A stretch of 64,000 nucleotides of DNA from Agaribacterium sp. ZY112 (lineage in GTDB: Bacteria > Pseudomonadota > Gammaproteobacteria > Pseudomonadales > Cellvibrionaceae). The stretch covers positions 3,281,001-3,345,000 of the forward strand of contig NZ_CP166840.1 in NCBI RefSeq assembly GCF_041346925.1, written 5' to 3'. Every line of letters begins with the position of its first letter. Positions within the stretch are counted from its first letter, which is position 1. The translations under genes and the position numbers were made by a program. Positions 54,782-64,000 of this stretch are shown here, in pieces. The notes under the pieces are model-generated. The model was given only the letters and a program-made list of their open reading frames with translations. It searched no databases and was not told the origin of the DNA.

Positions 54782-55942
54782 TTAGACGGGGCGAGGTAAT
54801 ATTGTCCGAAGAAAGTAGCAACTTATCACAAAGGCAAGTACAGCAATAACGGCAGCCACCATAAAAGTAAGCTCCACACCAAACTGCCACAAATAACCAC
54901 TAAAGAAAGCCCCTACCCCTCCGCCTGCGCCAAAACTAATCGAACTATAAAAGGCTTGAGCCCTGCTTTGCTGGTCAGCACCAAAACGCTTGCGACAAAA
55001 ACCCATCGCCACCGAATGACAGGCCGCAAACGAAAATGCATGCAGTAACTGCAAAAAGAACAAACTATAGGCACTACCTGCAAGAGAAGGCAGAAGCAAC
55101 CAACGTAGAGCAGTAAAGAACAAACTAATAAGTAACAAATTGTAAGGCGGAATACATCGCATTAACTTATGCGCGATAAGAAAAAAAACAATCTCTGCAA
55201 CAACACCTAAGGTCCAAAAACAACCTATTTCCACCCGAGTATAACCAAGCTGCTCTAAATAAATCGAAAAGAACACATAATATGGGCCGTGACTGGCATG
55301 CAGAAGAAAACAAACAATAAAAAACATCGCAACAGGCAAGCGCCCTAATTGCGACCAAAAATCTTTAAATGAGGCTCCTTTAGCATCAACACCAGCTGCG
55401 AGCTCATTGCTGTTATCACCAAAACTTAAACAAACAAGAACGAGTAGCACCAACTGAGCACAAACAGCAAAAGGTAAATAACTTAAAGGTAAGGCAGCAA
55501 ACGCAACCCCCAAGACAAGCACTGAAACAACAAAACCAATACTGCCCCACAAGCGAATTCGACCATAAAAATGAGCTCGATCACCAAGATATTGTAGCGT
55601 TAAGCTCTCCGCTGGAGCCAATACCGCACTCCAAAAACAAGCATAAAAAAACAGAATTAAAGCTATAGACCAAGCTTCGTGGAAAAATAAAAACAAGGAA
55701 TAAAATAGTAAGGCCCCAACAGCGCCAGTACGTAAGACCAAGGCCTTACGGCCTAGGGCATCTGCGATATGCCCCCACACATTGGGCATAAACAGGCGAA
55801 CAAAAAGTGGAACGGCGGCCAGCGCCCCTATCAACTGGCCACCAAAACCAAGTGACTGTAGATACAGGCTCCAGTAAGGAGCCATAGCACCAATAACGGC
55901 GAAGTATAAAAAATACACCGCCGATAAACGCCAATAAGGCAT
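54782..55942 (-). CDS. MFS transporter, HcaT/nucleoside-symporter-like
   Basis: A 386-residue 12-helix transporter of the MFS_1-like group that includes the phenylpropionate permease HcaT. Its start YFLYFAVIGAMAPYWSLYLQ and the loop GHIADALGRKALVLR are characteristic. The substrate is unknown. It lies 23 bp after aroC, an association also seen in other gammaproteobacteria, so it belongs to the prmB-aroC operon. Confidence 0.88.
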   Translation of the reverse strand: MPYWRLSAVYFLYFAVIGAMAPYWSLYLQSLGFGGQLIGALAAVPLFVRLFMPNVWGHIADALGRKALVLRTGAVGALLFYSLFLFFHEAWSIALILFFYACFWSAVLAPAESLTLQYLGDRAHFYGRIRLWGSIGFVVSVLVLGVAFAALPLSYLPFAVCAQLVLLVLVCLSFGDNSNELAAGVDAKGASFKDFWSQLGRLPVAMFFIVCFLLHASHGPYYVFFSIYLEQLGYTRVEIGCFWTLGVVAEIVFFLIAHKLMRCIPPYNLLLISLFFTALRWLLLPSLAGSAYSLFFLQLLHAFSFAACHSVAMGFCRKRFGADQQSRAQAFYSSISFGAGGGVGAFFSGYLWQFGVELTFMVAAVIAVLAFVISCYFLRTILPRPV

Positions 55943-55965
55943 AGGCCTATGCCCAAGAGAAATAA

Positions 55966-57066
55966 TTAAGGCGCCTGAGGAGGTATCACAGGAATGTCGT
56001 GCTCAACACTGCCATTTTGAGCCCTGTGACGCATAGCATGATCAAGAACAGTGAGAGCCATCATCGCTTCAGCAATAGGGGTAGCCCGAATACCTACACA
56101 CGGATCGTGACGACCTGTCGTAATGATATCAACAGCCTCCCCTTTCATATCCACACTGCGACCCGGAATACGTAAACTAGAGGTTGGTTTTAAGGCCAAG
56201 TGCGCGATCAGATCTTGCCCCGAGCTAATGCCTCCTAGCACGCCGCCAGCATGATTACTTAAAAAGCCTTCAGGTGTAATTTCATCGCGATGTTCCGTAC
56301 CTTTTTGGACAACACTTTGGAAGCCATCTCCAATTTCAATACCTTTAACTGCGTTAATACTCATAAGCCCATGAGCTAAATCGGCATCTAAGCGATCAAA
56401 GATCGGCTCGCCCAAACCAACAGGCATATTGCGCGCAACCACTGAAATTTTTGCACCAACTGAATCCCCTTCTTTAATCAAGGCCTGCATATAAGCCTCT
56501 AATTCAGGGATTTTTGCAGGATCAGGACAGAAAAAGGCGTTGTTCTCGATTTCAGACACGTCAACCAAATCAAGCTCGATGGGGCCAAGCTGACTCAAAT
56601 AGCCAAAAATTTCGACATTCCACAATTCTTTAAGTACTTTTTTGGCGACAGCACCAGCAGCAACACGCATCGCCGTTTCACGGGCTGAAGAACGACCACC
56701 ACCACGATAATCACGAGTGCCGTATTTTTGTGCGTAAGTGTAATCAGCGTGGGCAGGTCGAAATTGCTCTTTAATCTTGCCATAATCTTTAGAGCGCTGA
56801 TCGGTATTTTCAATCACTAAACCAATGGGTGTGCCCGTAGTCCTTCCTTCAAATACGCCGGAGAGGATTTTTACCTCATCGCCTTCTCGGCGCTGAGTCG
56901 TATAACGGCTAGTGCCTGGCTTACGACGATCAAGGTCTCGTTGTAAATCAGCTTCACTTAACTCAATACCCGGTGGACAGCCATCAATGATGGCCCCCAA
57001 AGCTAAACCATGACTTTCACCAAAGGTGGTGACGGTAAATAATTTTCCAAACGTATTTCCAGACAT
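55966..57066 (-). CDS. aroC: Chorismate synthase AroC
   Basis: AroC makes chorismate from EPSP with reduced FMN, the last shared step of aromatic amino-acid synthesis. It has 366 residues with [24 protein letters not shown] at the start, here noted as FGESHG, then [34 protein letters not shown] and GGISSGQ. The motif coverage is complete. It lies between prmB (24 bp) and the MFS gene (23 bp). Confidence 0.98.
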   Translation of the reverse strand: MSGNTFGKLFTVTTFGESHGLALGAIIDGCPPGIELSEADLQRDLDRRKPGTSRYTTQRREGDEVKILSGVFEGRTTGTPIGLVIENTDQRSKDYGKIKEQFRPAHADYTYAQKYGTRDYRGGGRSSARETAMRVAAGAVAKKVLKELWNVEIFGYLSQLGPIELDLVDVSEIENNAFFCPDPAKIPELEAYMQALIKEGDSVGAKISVVARNMPVGLGEPIFDRLDADLAHGLMSINAVKGIEIGDGFQSVVQKGTEHRDEITPEGFLSNHAGGVLGGISSGQDLIAHLALKPTSSLRIPGRSVDMKGEAVDIITTGRHDPCVGIRATPIAEAMMALTVLDHAMRHRAQNGSVEHDIPVIPPQAP

Positions 57067-57090
57067 TTCTTACACAACCATATACGCAGC

Positions 57091-58005
57091 CTACTCAGCC
57101 GCTTCAATTAACTGTTCACGATTAATAATAAACACGCCTTCTCCGCCGTGTTCAAACTCAGGCCAAAAGAATGGGTACTGAGAGAAAAGCTCAGCAAATT
57201 CTTGCCAGCCATAACCCACCTCGACCACTAATAAGCCACCAGGCTGCAAACACTCCGGCGCCTGTTCAAGCAGTTGACGTACAAAATCAAAACCGTCATC
57301 ACCCGAGGTTAAACCAAGCTTTGGCTCACGAAAAAACTCCGTTGGTAAGCCGCTGTATTCACTCTCACTGACATAGGGTGGGTTCGATACAATCAAGCCA
57401 TATTTTTCTTTGCCTAAGACAGCGCTTAACCCATCTGAATCAATCGCTCGAACTCGATCACTTAGATCAAAGCGCTCAATATTACGCTGCGCCACATCTA
57501 ATGCGTCGCGGCTGATATCAATTAAGTCGACTTCAGAGCCCGCAAATTCATGTGCCATGGCGATACCAATACAGCCACTGCCGGTACATAAATCGAGAAT
57601 GCGCTCTGGGTAGTTATCCAACCATGGCTGAAACTGTTGTTCTATTAACTCAGCAATTGGCGAGCGCGGTACCAAAGTATGTTCATTGACAAAAAAAGGC
57701 AAATTAGCAAACCAAGCCTCGCCAGTAATGTAGGCCGCTGGGCAACGCTCGGTGATTCGGCGCTCAACCGCATCAAACAGGGCTTGCTTTTCTGCAGAAC
57801 TAAGACGCGCTTCCCATAACTGCTCAAGCCGCTGCCAAGGCTGGTTAATGGCCCATAGTGCCAACACAAGCGCTTCATCCCAGTCATTGTCGGTGCCGTG
57901 ACCATAAAACAGATCCGCACTGCGAAAACGACTAGATGCCCATCTCACCCAGTCTCTGAGGTTTAGCAGCTCTTGATTTAGGCTATGTTCCAAACTCTGT
58001 TCCAT
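57091..58005 (-). CDS. prmB: Ribosomal protein L3 glutamine methyltransferase PrmB
   Basis: A 304-residue HemK-family S-adenosylmethionine methyltransferase that modifies a glutamine in ribosomal protein L3. An N-terminal helical domain is followed by the SAM site LDLCTGSGCIGIAMA and the glutamine-binding NPPYV motif (VSNPPYVSESEY). The DLFYGHGTDNDWDEAL N-terminal segment separates PrmB from PrmC, and no prfA lies nearby. It diverges from folE. Confidence 0.95.
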   Translation of the reverse strand: MEQSLEHSLNQELLNLRDWVRWASSRFRSADLFYGHGTDNDWDEALVLALWAINQPWQRLEQLWEARLSSAEKQALFDAVERRITERCPAAYITGEAWFANLPFFVNEHTLVPRSPIAELIEQQFQPWLDNYPERILDLCTGSGCIGIAMAHEFAGSEVDLIDISRDALDVAQRNIERFDLSDRVRAIDSDGLSAVLGKEKYGLIVSNPPYVSESEYSGLPTEFFREPKLGLTSGDDGFDFVRQLLEQAPECLQPGGLLVVEVGYGWQEFAELFSQYPFFWPEFEHGGEGVFIINREQLIEAAE

Positions 58006-58096
58006 AAAACTTTGGCAATTGTCAAAAAGGCCGCTATTCTAGCGCCTTTTTCTTCCGGCCGCCTCCTCGGCGCGCCATGAATGTTGCCGGTGACTG

Positions 58097-58636
58097 ATGA
58101 AAGATCTATTTGCACAAATTATTAACACGATGGGTGAAGACCTAGAACGCCCAGGCCTAGTTGACACACCTGAACGCGCAGCAAAGGCTTACGCTTACCT
58201 AACTAAGGGCTACAAGCAGACGGTTGAGGAAGTTGTTAATGACGCTCTCTTTCCATCTGATTCAACCGACATGGTCATCGTTAAAGACATTGAGCTGTAT
58301 TCAATGTGCGAACACCACATGCTGCCCTTTATTGGTAAAGCTCATGTCGGCTACCTTCCCCAAGGTAAAGTACTGGGCTTAAGCAAAGTTGCTCGTATTG
58401 TTGACATGTATAGCCGCCGCCTGCAGATCCAAGAGCAGCTCAGCTCCCAGATTGCCAACACCATCCTTGAAGTAACCGATGCCGCAGGTGTTGCCGTTAT
58501 TATCGAAGCCAAACATCTATGCATGATGATGCGCGGAGTAGAAAAGCAAAACTCCCTTATGCGCAGCTCTTGTATGCTGGGCCAATTTAGAGAAAGTGCG
58601 GCAACTCGAGCCGAGTTCTTATCTCTTATTAAGTAG
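58097..58636 (+). CDS. folE: GTP cyclohydrolase I FolE
   Basis: FolE makes dihydroneopterin triphosphate from GTP, the first step of folate synthesis. It has 179 residues: zinc ligands C71 and H74 in [11 protein letters not shown], the third cysteine in KHLCMMMRG (about 142), and the [19 protein letters not shown] region. A strong terminator follows. It stands alone, transcribed away from prmB. Confidence 0.97.
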   Translation: MKDLFAQIINTMGEDLERPGLVDTPERAAKAYAYLTKGYKQTVEEVVNDALFPSDSTDMVIVKDIELYSMCEHHMLPFIGKAHVGYLPQGKVLGLSKVARIVDMYSRRLQIQEQLSSQIANTILEVTDAAGVAVIIEAKHLCMMMRGVEKQNSLMRSSCMLGQFRESAATRAEFLSLIK

Positions 58637-58660
58637 CCACCTAAGAGATACAGACATTCA

Positions 58661-58696
58661 AAAGGCGTGCACTGATCAGTCACGCCTTTTTATTTT
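58661..58696 (+). terminator. Rho-independent terminator after folE
   Basis: AAAGGCGTG and CACGCCTTT form a perfect 9-bp stem with an 11-base loop, then TTATTTT. It begins 25 bp past the folE stop. Confidence 0.88.
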
Positions 58697-58817
58697 AAGC
58701 GCCCAACAGGCTTCGCTTAAGGTATTTTAAACACCGTCAATAAATACTCTCGGTGAACCCATTGCCGACATGCAGGTAAATAACAACTGCAATTACAGAG
58801 TTCAGCTCCCTAGCGCC

Positions 58818-59150
58818 CTATTTTTGCAAGGAGTGAACCGGTCTAGTGGAACTCATCACCTCACTAAAATCCAAGCCTAAACGCCCTAACTCCCAATACA
58901 TAAGCCCAATAAACAAAGTAAATAGTGCCAAGCCTGCCAACAGTAAGCGTAATGCGTAGTTACTTTTATCTCGCTCAATAAATGAATAAATCACAGCGGG
59001 CAGCAAAGCAATACAAAGCACAGCCCAAAACCATTGACGCTGCCCTAAAGCCACCAGTAAAGCGATAAGATAGCCAACAAACAACAAGGCTAAACCGCTA
59101 GCTCCAGCAACGGCAGCAAAAGTAATAAGCACTAAATTAGGTTCAAGCAT
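58818..59150 (-). CDS. Small inner-membrane protein with three helices
   Basis: A 110-residue hydrophobic protein of unknown function: helices at about 8-34, 40-57 and 66-86, with a polar C-terminal tail. No family was recognised. Its first base overlaps the stop of the DUF4892 gene, so the two are co-translated at the end of the gpsA-led run. Confidence 0.7.
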   Translation of the reverse strand: MLEPNLVLITFAAVAGASGLALLFVGYLIALLVALGQRQWFWAVLCIALLPAVIYSFIERDKSNYALRLLLAGLALFTLFIGLMYWELGRLGLDFSEVMSSTRPVHSLQK

Positions 59151-60070
59151 TATCGCAATACCAGCTCTATACGATTACGGGGGGGATATTGGCGGGGAGC
59201 CAAAGCGCCGACACTGTAAACCTCAAAGCGTTTTCCGTCTAGCCCAGCCTGCTGTAAGCGCTCTTTAAGTTGATCGGCCAGCAAACGCCCCTTTAACTCA
59301 TTGGCCTGCTGATCTGCTTCAGTATAAATATGGGCAACGATATAAAATCGCTGAAGAGGCTGTTTCTTAAATGCCAGCACCAAGGCATCAAAATATTCAA
59401 ACGCCTGACCCTGCTTAGCTTGAAGCCGCTGGGTTTTGATCAAAGACTTATCGGCAGAAGCTTTATTTTGTATGAATATAGAGGCCAAATCTTCATCAAG
59501 CTGAATATAACCTTGGCGACGTACACGTGAATTTAAGGCCGAAGCGTTTGGAACGATGGCAACAGCGGCCTGAGTCAGACTTAGCTGGTCTAAGTGGGCA
59601 TAGATACGACGATTACCGCGCTGGACAAAATACAGCACCCAAATTTCTTGCCCCTGATTCAAGCTAAATACACGATAACGCTGCGATGCATCCATACCGT
59701 AAAGCACTTTATTATTAAAACGCTCGTTGGCCCAAGCGTTTGAAGCGCCACAGGCTAAACCATCACAAGCGTATAATTCACTTGCACCAACGCTCGTTAC
59801 CAATCTTTCCAATAAAGACCAAGCCTCATCTTTACTTAAGGCAGAATCAAACTCCCACGTTTGACTATTCAAATCCCCCTTTATCCAGCGCTCTTGTTCC
59901 GCCACAATTTGAGCATTGACATTTTTCAGCGAGCTCAGTGTTAATCTGTACTCAATGGTCTCATCCTGCTTAGATGAGATCTCACGCTGCCCCGCTAACA
60001 ACTCTGCAGCTGTTGCGACTGAACTCAACCCCAGCAACAGCACAAATGACAAACTAAGAATACGAATCAT
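59150..60070 (-). CDS. DUF4892 domain-containing exported protein with OmpA-like tail
   Basis: A 306-residue protein with a Sec signal (about 1-21, ending ATA). The DUF4892 region (about 25-200) contains CDGLACGASNAWANERF with a cysteine pair. The C-terminal part (about 205-306) resembles a degenerate OmpA-type peptidoglycan-binding fold (RLLADQLKERLQQAGLDG, ending RNRIELVL). Probable periplasmic or outer-membrane associated protein of unknown role. It overlaps the small membrane protein gene by one base. Confidence 0.82.
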   Translation of the reverse strand: MIRILSLSFVLLLGLSSVATAAELLAGQREISSKQDETIEYRLTLSSLKNVNAQIVAEQERWIKGDLNSQTWEFDSALSKDEAWSLLERLVTSVGASELYACDGLACGASNAWANERFNNKVLYGMDASQRYRVFSLNQGQEIWVLYFVQRGNRRIYAHLDQLSLTQAAVAIVPNASALNSRVRRQGYIQLDEDLASIFIQNKASADKSLIKTQRLQAKQGQAFEYFDALVLAFKKQPLQRFYIVAHIYTEADQQANELKGRLLADQLKERLQQAGLDGKRFEVYSVGALAPRQYPPRNRIELVLR

Positions 60071-60108
60071 ACAACCTGCCTTTATTTACTTTTCCGTATC
60101 ATACGGGC

Positions 60109-60975
60109 TTAATCGTGACTTATATAGCTGAGCACCAGCTCAGCGACAAGCGCTAGTTTCTGAGTACACTCACTCAAATGCACATGATGTGGCCCTTCAA
60201 CCGTGTGTAAATCTAAGTGATCACTTAACTCTAACTCACGACATAAAGGGCGCTTAAGCAAACCTTCGGTCGCACATAAAACAAGTGCTTTTTGCGGGAA
60301 TGCACTTAATACGGCTTCGGCCTGTTTCACCGTTAATCTAAGCTCTGAAACCAAATTGAGTCGACTATCGTACTGCCAATACCAGCCCTTATCAGGACAG
60401 TACTTTAATGAACGTTCAGCAAATAAAGCGCTCGCCGATATCGGTATTGGAAAATAAGCATGACTGCGGCTCTTAAGTGCAAGGGCTTTTTCAGGGTAAT
60501 AACTGCGCCGATTGAGCCTTCGAGAGTCAAGGCTGCTTAACGTTGCTTCACGCAAGCGCTTGGGAAAGTTCTGTTCCGTTTCGGTATAGGGCAAGATAGC
60601 GTCAATCAGAATTAAACCCTGAATACGCTCAGGGAAACTTGCGGCCAATAAGCTCGCAATCATAGCTCCGCGACTGTGACCAAGAATATAACAGCTTGAC
60701 CAATTAAGCTGATCCAGAACTTGCACCAACTCACGGATATCTTGCCAAATATTATAAGCCCCGCAGCCCGGCCTAGACTGGCTTAAACCATGGCCGGCCA
60801 TATCAAGAGCAACAACATCACACTGCGTTAACAAAGGAGCAAGCACAGAAAAACTGTTAGCGTTATCAAGCCAACCGTGCAGGGCCAGAACATGCACCTC
60901 CGCCGATTTATTCCAACGCAAAGCGGCAAGTGTTATCGCATCAAGCTTAAACACTTCTTCTTGAGCTTGGCTCAA
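60109..60975 (-). CDS. Alpha/beta hydrolase
   Basis: A 288-residue hydrolase. The oxyanion region is ALHGWLDNANSF, the nucleophile elbow is GHSRGAM with S101, and the terminal histidine lies in EGPHHVHL. Probably a cytoplasmic esterase-like enzyme; the substrate is unknown. It overlaps sixA by 4 bp, and the DUF4892 gene follows after 38 bp. Confidence 0.9.
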   Translation of the reverse strand: MSQAQEEVFKLDAITLAALRWNKSAEVHVLALHGWLDNANSFSVLAPLLTQCDVVALDMAGHGLSQSRPGCGAYNIWQDIRELVQVLDQLNWSSCYILGHSRGAMIASLLAASFPERIQGLILIDAILPYTETEQNFPKRLREATLSSLDSRRLNRRSYYPEKALALKSRSHAYFPIPISASALFAERSLKYCPDKGWYWQYDSRLNLVSELRLTVKQAEAVLSAFPQKALVLCATEGLLKRPLCRELELSDHLDLHTVEGPHHVHLSECTQKLALVAELVLSYISHD

Positions 60976-61430
60976 GGTCTATCTAACCACTCAAGCTCGC
61001 ATACACCCGAGACAACGGGGTCTCCCTTTAAACAAGCAAGAGATGCTGTTCCCATACGGTAGCGACCATATTCAAAAGCGCATAAATGATCCACTAAGGT
61101 GCCTACCAGTGGCTGATGGCTTACCAAGGCTATACAGCTGTGCTTTTGCGACAAAGAATAAAGCTGGTCAATCAGTACTTTAGGATTGGCATTGGGCACC
61201 AACAGATCAAGCTCTTGCTTAGGCGCTGGAGTATACTGAGTTAAAATATCTGCCGTTTGGCAAGTGCGCAAATAAGGGCTATGTAAAACAAGCTCTAATT
61301 CAGCCAGCTCATCACAGCGCTTTTGACAGACTGAATGCACTTCTAACTCACCTTCAGCAGATAACGCTCTTAGGTTATCCGCTGAAGCCTCAGCCTCTGC
61401 ATGCCCATGACGCAGAATTAGCAATCTCAT
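60972..61430 (-). CDS. sixA: Phosphohistidine phosphatase SixA
   Basis: A 152-residue histidine phosphatase of the branch-2 small type. RHG with catalytic H8 (LLILRHGHAEAEA) opens the protein, the conserved second histidine is in LVSHQPLVGTLVDHL, and SPYLRTCQTADIL lies between. E. coli SixA removes phosphate from phosphotransferase-system proteins. It overlaps the DUF4389 gene by one base and the hydrolase by 4 bp. Confidence 0.93.
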   Translation of the reverse strand: MRLLILRHGHAEAEASADNLRALSAEGELEVHSVCQKRCDELAELELVLHSPYLRTCQTADILTQYTPAPKQELDLLVPNANPKVLIDQLYSLSQKHSCIALVSHQPLVGTLVDHLCAFEYGRYRMGTASLACLKGDPVVSGVCELEWLDRP

Positions 61431-61867
61431 TATTTGACCTCGGCGTCTTTACCCGAGTCAGCACTCTGTTCAAGATCACCTAAGTCGCTATTCTCTGCTT
61501 CAGATACACTAACAGCGTCCTTATTTGAAGCACCTGCATCAACCGAGGCCTCTTCAACAACGACCTCGTCAACAACAGCCTCATCAACGACATCACTAGC
61601 GGGTAAATCCGCAAAGGGAAAAGGTTTATCGTCGCTGGTGAAACCAACAAAGTTAAGACACTGACTGATGTACTGACACAAAACATCCGCAAATTCAACC
61701 AATTTACGATTAGGGCGGCCAGTTAATAAAGCAAACAGAAATTGAACTACTGCTAAGACCCAATACGCAGCCATAGCGACATAAATAACAAATGAGAACA
61801 GCAACATGTAAACCAAGCGTACCCATGTATGCCCATCTCTTACATTTTTTTTCAGTTGCTCGTCCAT
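61430..61867 (-). CDS. DUF4389 domain-containing membrane protein
   Basis: A 145-residue protein with one or two helices (about 16-52) inside the DUF4389 core (RDGHTWVRLVYMLLFSFVIY, LTGRPNRKLVEFA), and a low-complexity acidic C-terminal half rich in Val, Asp, Glu and Ser. Its role is unknown. It is conserved between gpsA and sixA in Pseudomonas and relatives. Confidence 0.9.
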   Translation of the reverse strand: MDEQLKKNVRDGHTWVRLVYMLLFSFVIYVAMAAYWVLAVVQFLFALLTGRPNRKLVEFADVLCQYISQCLNFVGFTSDDKPFPFADLPASDVVDEAVVDEVVVEEASVDAGASNKDAVSVSEAENSDLGDLEQSADSGKDAEVK

Positions 61868-61911
61868 TCCTATCTCCTTAGATTTAGACTTGTTTTAAGA
61901 GCGTTTAAAAA

Positions 61912-62931
61912 TCAGTCCGACTGCTGTTGAGCATCGACGTCGTAACTCATTTCACCGGTCATCAAGCGCGTGACAACTCGGCGAATATTCTGCCCCTCAA
62001 ATACAATGGCGTAAAGCCCTTGCACTAACGGCATATAAACACCCATAGCCTGCGCTTTTGCATAAACGGTTTTTAGCGTATTAATACCTTCTACTGCCTG
62101 GCCGATCTCTTCAATAGCTTGCTCTAAAGATTTGCCCTCCCCCAGTGCTTTACCCGCACGAAAGTTACGGCTTTGATCAGAGGTACAGGTTAAAATTAAA
62201 TCACCCACGCCAGCTAAACCTAGAAAAGTAAGTGGATCAGCTCCTAATTCACGAGAAAAACGCCCCATTTCGGCAAGGCTGCGAGTTAATAGCATCGCTT
62301 GGGTATTTTTACCCGAGCCTAGCGCCTCGGCCATACCTGAGACAATGGCATATATGTTCTTCAAAGCGCCGGCAAGTTCAACACCAAAGCTGTCACTGTT
62401 GCGATAGATACGATAGGAGCTTGATGAAAAAATGGTTTGAACAAGGGCTTGAACACTGTCATGTCTGCTTGCAACAACACTGCCTGTAATTTGCCCTTTG
62501 ACCATCTCCCGGGCAAAGTTTGGCCCACTAAGCACACCGACTTTTGCTTGAGGTAGCTCTTCCTCTAAGATTTCACTCATTAACTTAAAGCCTTCAAGCT
62601 CAATCCCTTTGGTTGTAGATACAACCGGCGTATCGGGCTTAAGCATAGGACTTAACTTACGAGCAACTTCACGAAAAGCCTTACTTGGCACAGAAACAAA
62701 AATAATATCCGCATCCTCTACCACAGCATCCATGTCAGAGCTAACCGTTAAACTGTCAGCTAAAGGATAATCGGGTAAATAACGCGTATTTTCTCGCTTT
62801 TCTTGGCATGCTTGTGCTCGCGTATTATCACGCATCCACAACCATGTATTTAAGCGATTGGTTGCAGCCATGTTTGCTATAGCAGTACCAAAACTACCAC
62901 CACCAAGAACCGCAATTTTCTGAACCGACAT
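61912..62931 (-). CDS. gpsA: Glycerol-3-phosphate dehydrogenase [NAD(P)+] GpsA
   Basis: GpsA reduces dihydroxyacetone phosphate to glycerol-3-phosphate for phospholipid synthesis. It has 339 residues: the Rossmann motif [17 protein letters not shown], the STTKGIE and SGPNFAREM segments, the catalytic-lysine region [17 protein letters not shown], and [16 protein letters not shown]. It begins a minus-strand run with DUF4389 and sixA after 44 bp. A terminator upstream separates it from htpG. Confidence 0.97.
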   Translation of the reverse strand: MSVQKIAVLGGGSFGTAIANMAATNRLNTWLWMRDNTRAQACQEKRENTRYLPDYPLADSLTVSSDMDAVVEDADIIFVSVPSKAFREVARKLSPMLKPDTPVVSTTKGIELEGFKLMSEILEEELPQAKVGVLSGPNFAREMVKGQITGSVVASRHDSVQALVQTIFSSSSYRIYRNSDSFGVELAGALKNIYAIVSGMAEALGSGKNTQAMLLTRSLAEMGRFSRELGADPLTFLGLAGVGDLILTCTSDQSRNFRAGKALGEGKSLEQAIEEIGQAVEGINTLKTVYAKAQAMGVYMPLVQGLYAIVFEGQNIRRVVTRLMTGEMSYDVDAQQQSD

Positions 62932-62949
62932 ATAAAAGAAAAACCTAGA

Positions 62950-62998
62950 TGGAAAATAAAATAGAGCCGGTCTTCGCGTCGTAAGACACTAAGACCGG
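62950..62998 (-). terminator. Rho-independent terminator after htpG
   Basis: CCGGTCTT and AAGACCGG (62967-62974 with 62991-62998) form a perfect 8-bp stem with a 16-base loop; the T-rich CTCTATTTTATTTT follows on the minus strand. Confidence 0.75.
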
Positions 62999-63007
62999 TC
63001 TAACACA

Positions 63008-64000
63008 TTAAGCTTGGCTTAACTCTAATAGTAACTTGTTCATGCGTTTAACATAAGCAGCCGGATCTTTGATCGATCCACCTTCAGCTAGAGACGCTTG
63101 ATCAAACAAGATGCTGGCAAAATCAGAGAAGCGATCTTCATCACTCTCTTGATCCATTTTTTCAACCAGAGGGTGCTCTGGATTAATTTCTATAGTCGGC
63201 TTACTTTCAGGAACCGCTTGGCCTGCCTGCTCTAATAGACGACGCATTTGCGCGCCCATATCATCCTGACCAACCACTAAACACGCCGGTGAATCAGTTA
63301 AACGATGAGTCACTCGTACATCTTCGACATCATCATTTAGCGAAGCTTTTAAGCGGCTAACGAAGCTTTCATACTTCTTCTCAACTTCTTCTTGCGCCTT
63401 TTTATCTTCTTCGCTATCGAGCTCACCTAAATCCAAAGCGCCTTTAGCTACGTCTTGGAAAGTCTTACCATCAAATTCAGTAAGATGCCCCATTAACCAC
63501 TCATCAATGCGGTCTGAGAGCAATAGAACTTCGATACCCTTCTTGCGGAAGATTTCTAAGTGTGGGCTGCTTTTGGCAGTATTGTGATTCTCACCGACCA
63601 CATAATAAATCTTGTCCTGCCCTTCTTGCATACGCTCTACATAAGCAGCCAAACCTTGATCCTGTGCTTCTGTATCGGTATGAGTGGTCGCAAAGCGGAA
63701 TAAACCAGCTATCTTTTCACGATTTGCGAAATCTTCTGCAGGCCCTTCTTTTAGAACTTCACCAAACTCTTTCCAGAACTCAGCATAGCTATCGGCATCT
63801 TTCTTAGCCGTTTTTTCTAACATATCCAAGACACGCTTGGTTAGCGCAGCTTTGATGGAATCAACATTGGGGTCTTTTTGTAAGATTTCACGACTTACAT
63901 TTAAGCTTAAGTCATTGCTATCTAAGACACCTTTAATAAAGCGTAAATACAAAGGTAGGAACTGCTCAGCCTCATCCATAATAAAGGTGCGCTGAACGTA
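63008..64000 (-). CDS. htpG: Molecular chaperone HtpG (Hsp90), C-terminal part (cut by window edge)
   Basis: HtpG is the bacterial Hsp90, a cytoplasmic ATP-dependent chaperone. The frame is open to base 64000, so this is the C-terminal half, about 330 of some 630-650 residues. [24 protein letters not shown] and [14 protein letters not shown], here given as short landmarks FLPLYLRF and NVSREILQ, mark the middle domain; SDRIDEWLM and [17 protein letters not shown] mark the C-terminal part, ending at the dimerisation domain. The ATP-binding N-terminal domain lies outside. The ATG at 63979 is internal. Confidence 0.95.
   Translation of the reverse strand, partial: YVQRTFIMDEAEQFLPLYLRFIKGVLDSNDLSLNVSREILQKDPNVDSIKAALTKRVLDMLEKTAKKDADSYAEFWKEFGEVLKEGPAEDFANREKIAGLFRFATTHTDTEAQDQGLAAYVERMQEGQDKIYYVVGENHNTAKSSPHLEIFRKKGIEVLLLSDRIDEWLMGHLTEFDGKTFQDVAKGALDLGELDSEEDKKAQEEVEKKYESFVSRLKASLNDDVEDVRVTHRLTDSPACLVVGQDDMGAQMRRLLEQAGQAVPESKPTIEINPEHPLVEKMDQESDEDRFSDFASILFDQASLAEGGSIKDPAAYVKRMNKLLLELSQA

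Overview
The window reads as a stretch of chromosome from a marine-type gammaproteobacterium, most like the Cellvibrionales or Pseudomonadales side of the class. The basis is gene order: leuC-leuD-leuB-asd-fimV-truA-trpF-(trpBA)-accD-folC-dedD and cvpA-purF-metZ follow the arrangement known from Pseudomonas and relatives. The gpsA-DUF4389-sixA run, the TgpA/DUF58/MoxR trio, FimV and a DUF5060 glycoside hydrolase fit the same placement. Species was not determined. No rRNA, tRNA or CRISPR array was seen.

Layout. 1-3.5 kb (+): the cut-off end of moeA, a secreted DUF5060 glycosidase and a MOSC-domain protein. 3.6-7.3 kb (+): an S15/CocE-type lipoprotein hydrolase, then a histidine kinase and OmpR-type regulator with overlapping ends. 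7.6-8.8 kb: purT with a promoter-like site and a strong terminator. 9.0-20.6 kb (-) is the accessory region: a glyoxalase-fold protein behind two hairpins, an IS200-like HUH transposase whose ribosome-binding site lies in a hairpin arm, a 59-bp tandem repeat, a small lipoprotein, and a giant Sec-exported SpvB/RHS protein of about 2955 residues. The lipoprotein overlaps the RHS gene by ATGA and is a candidate immunity partner.

20.6-27.8 kb: a Gfo/Idh/MocA oxidoreductase diverging from a ydiJ-like flavin/Fe-S dehydrogenase coupled to a MATE transporter, then a TraF-like outer-membrane protein. 27.8-31.8 kb (-): the MoxR-DUF58-TgpA operon. 31.9-35.1 kb (-): cvpA-purF-metZ. 35.3-38.0 kb (+): a REC-TPR regulator and a TauE/SafE permease, which separate cvpA from dedD. 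38.1-44.6 kb (-): truA-trpFBA-accD-folC-dedD, tightly packed. 44.6-52.6 kb (-): leuCDB-asd and fimV, each closed by an intrinsic terminator, with a divergent LysR regulator at 52.8 kb.

53.7-58.0 kb (-): prmB-aroC-MFS transporter and a cysteine-rich exported protein of unknown function. 58.1 kb (+): folE. 58.8-62.9 kb (-): gpsA-DUF4389-sixA-hydrolase-DUF4892-small membrane protein. The window ends inside htpG.

Most of the window is housekeeping: amino-acid (Leu, Trp, Met, Asp-family, chorismate), purine, folate, fatty-acid and phospholipid synthesis. The unusual biology is concentrated between 9.4 and 20.2 kb.
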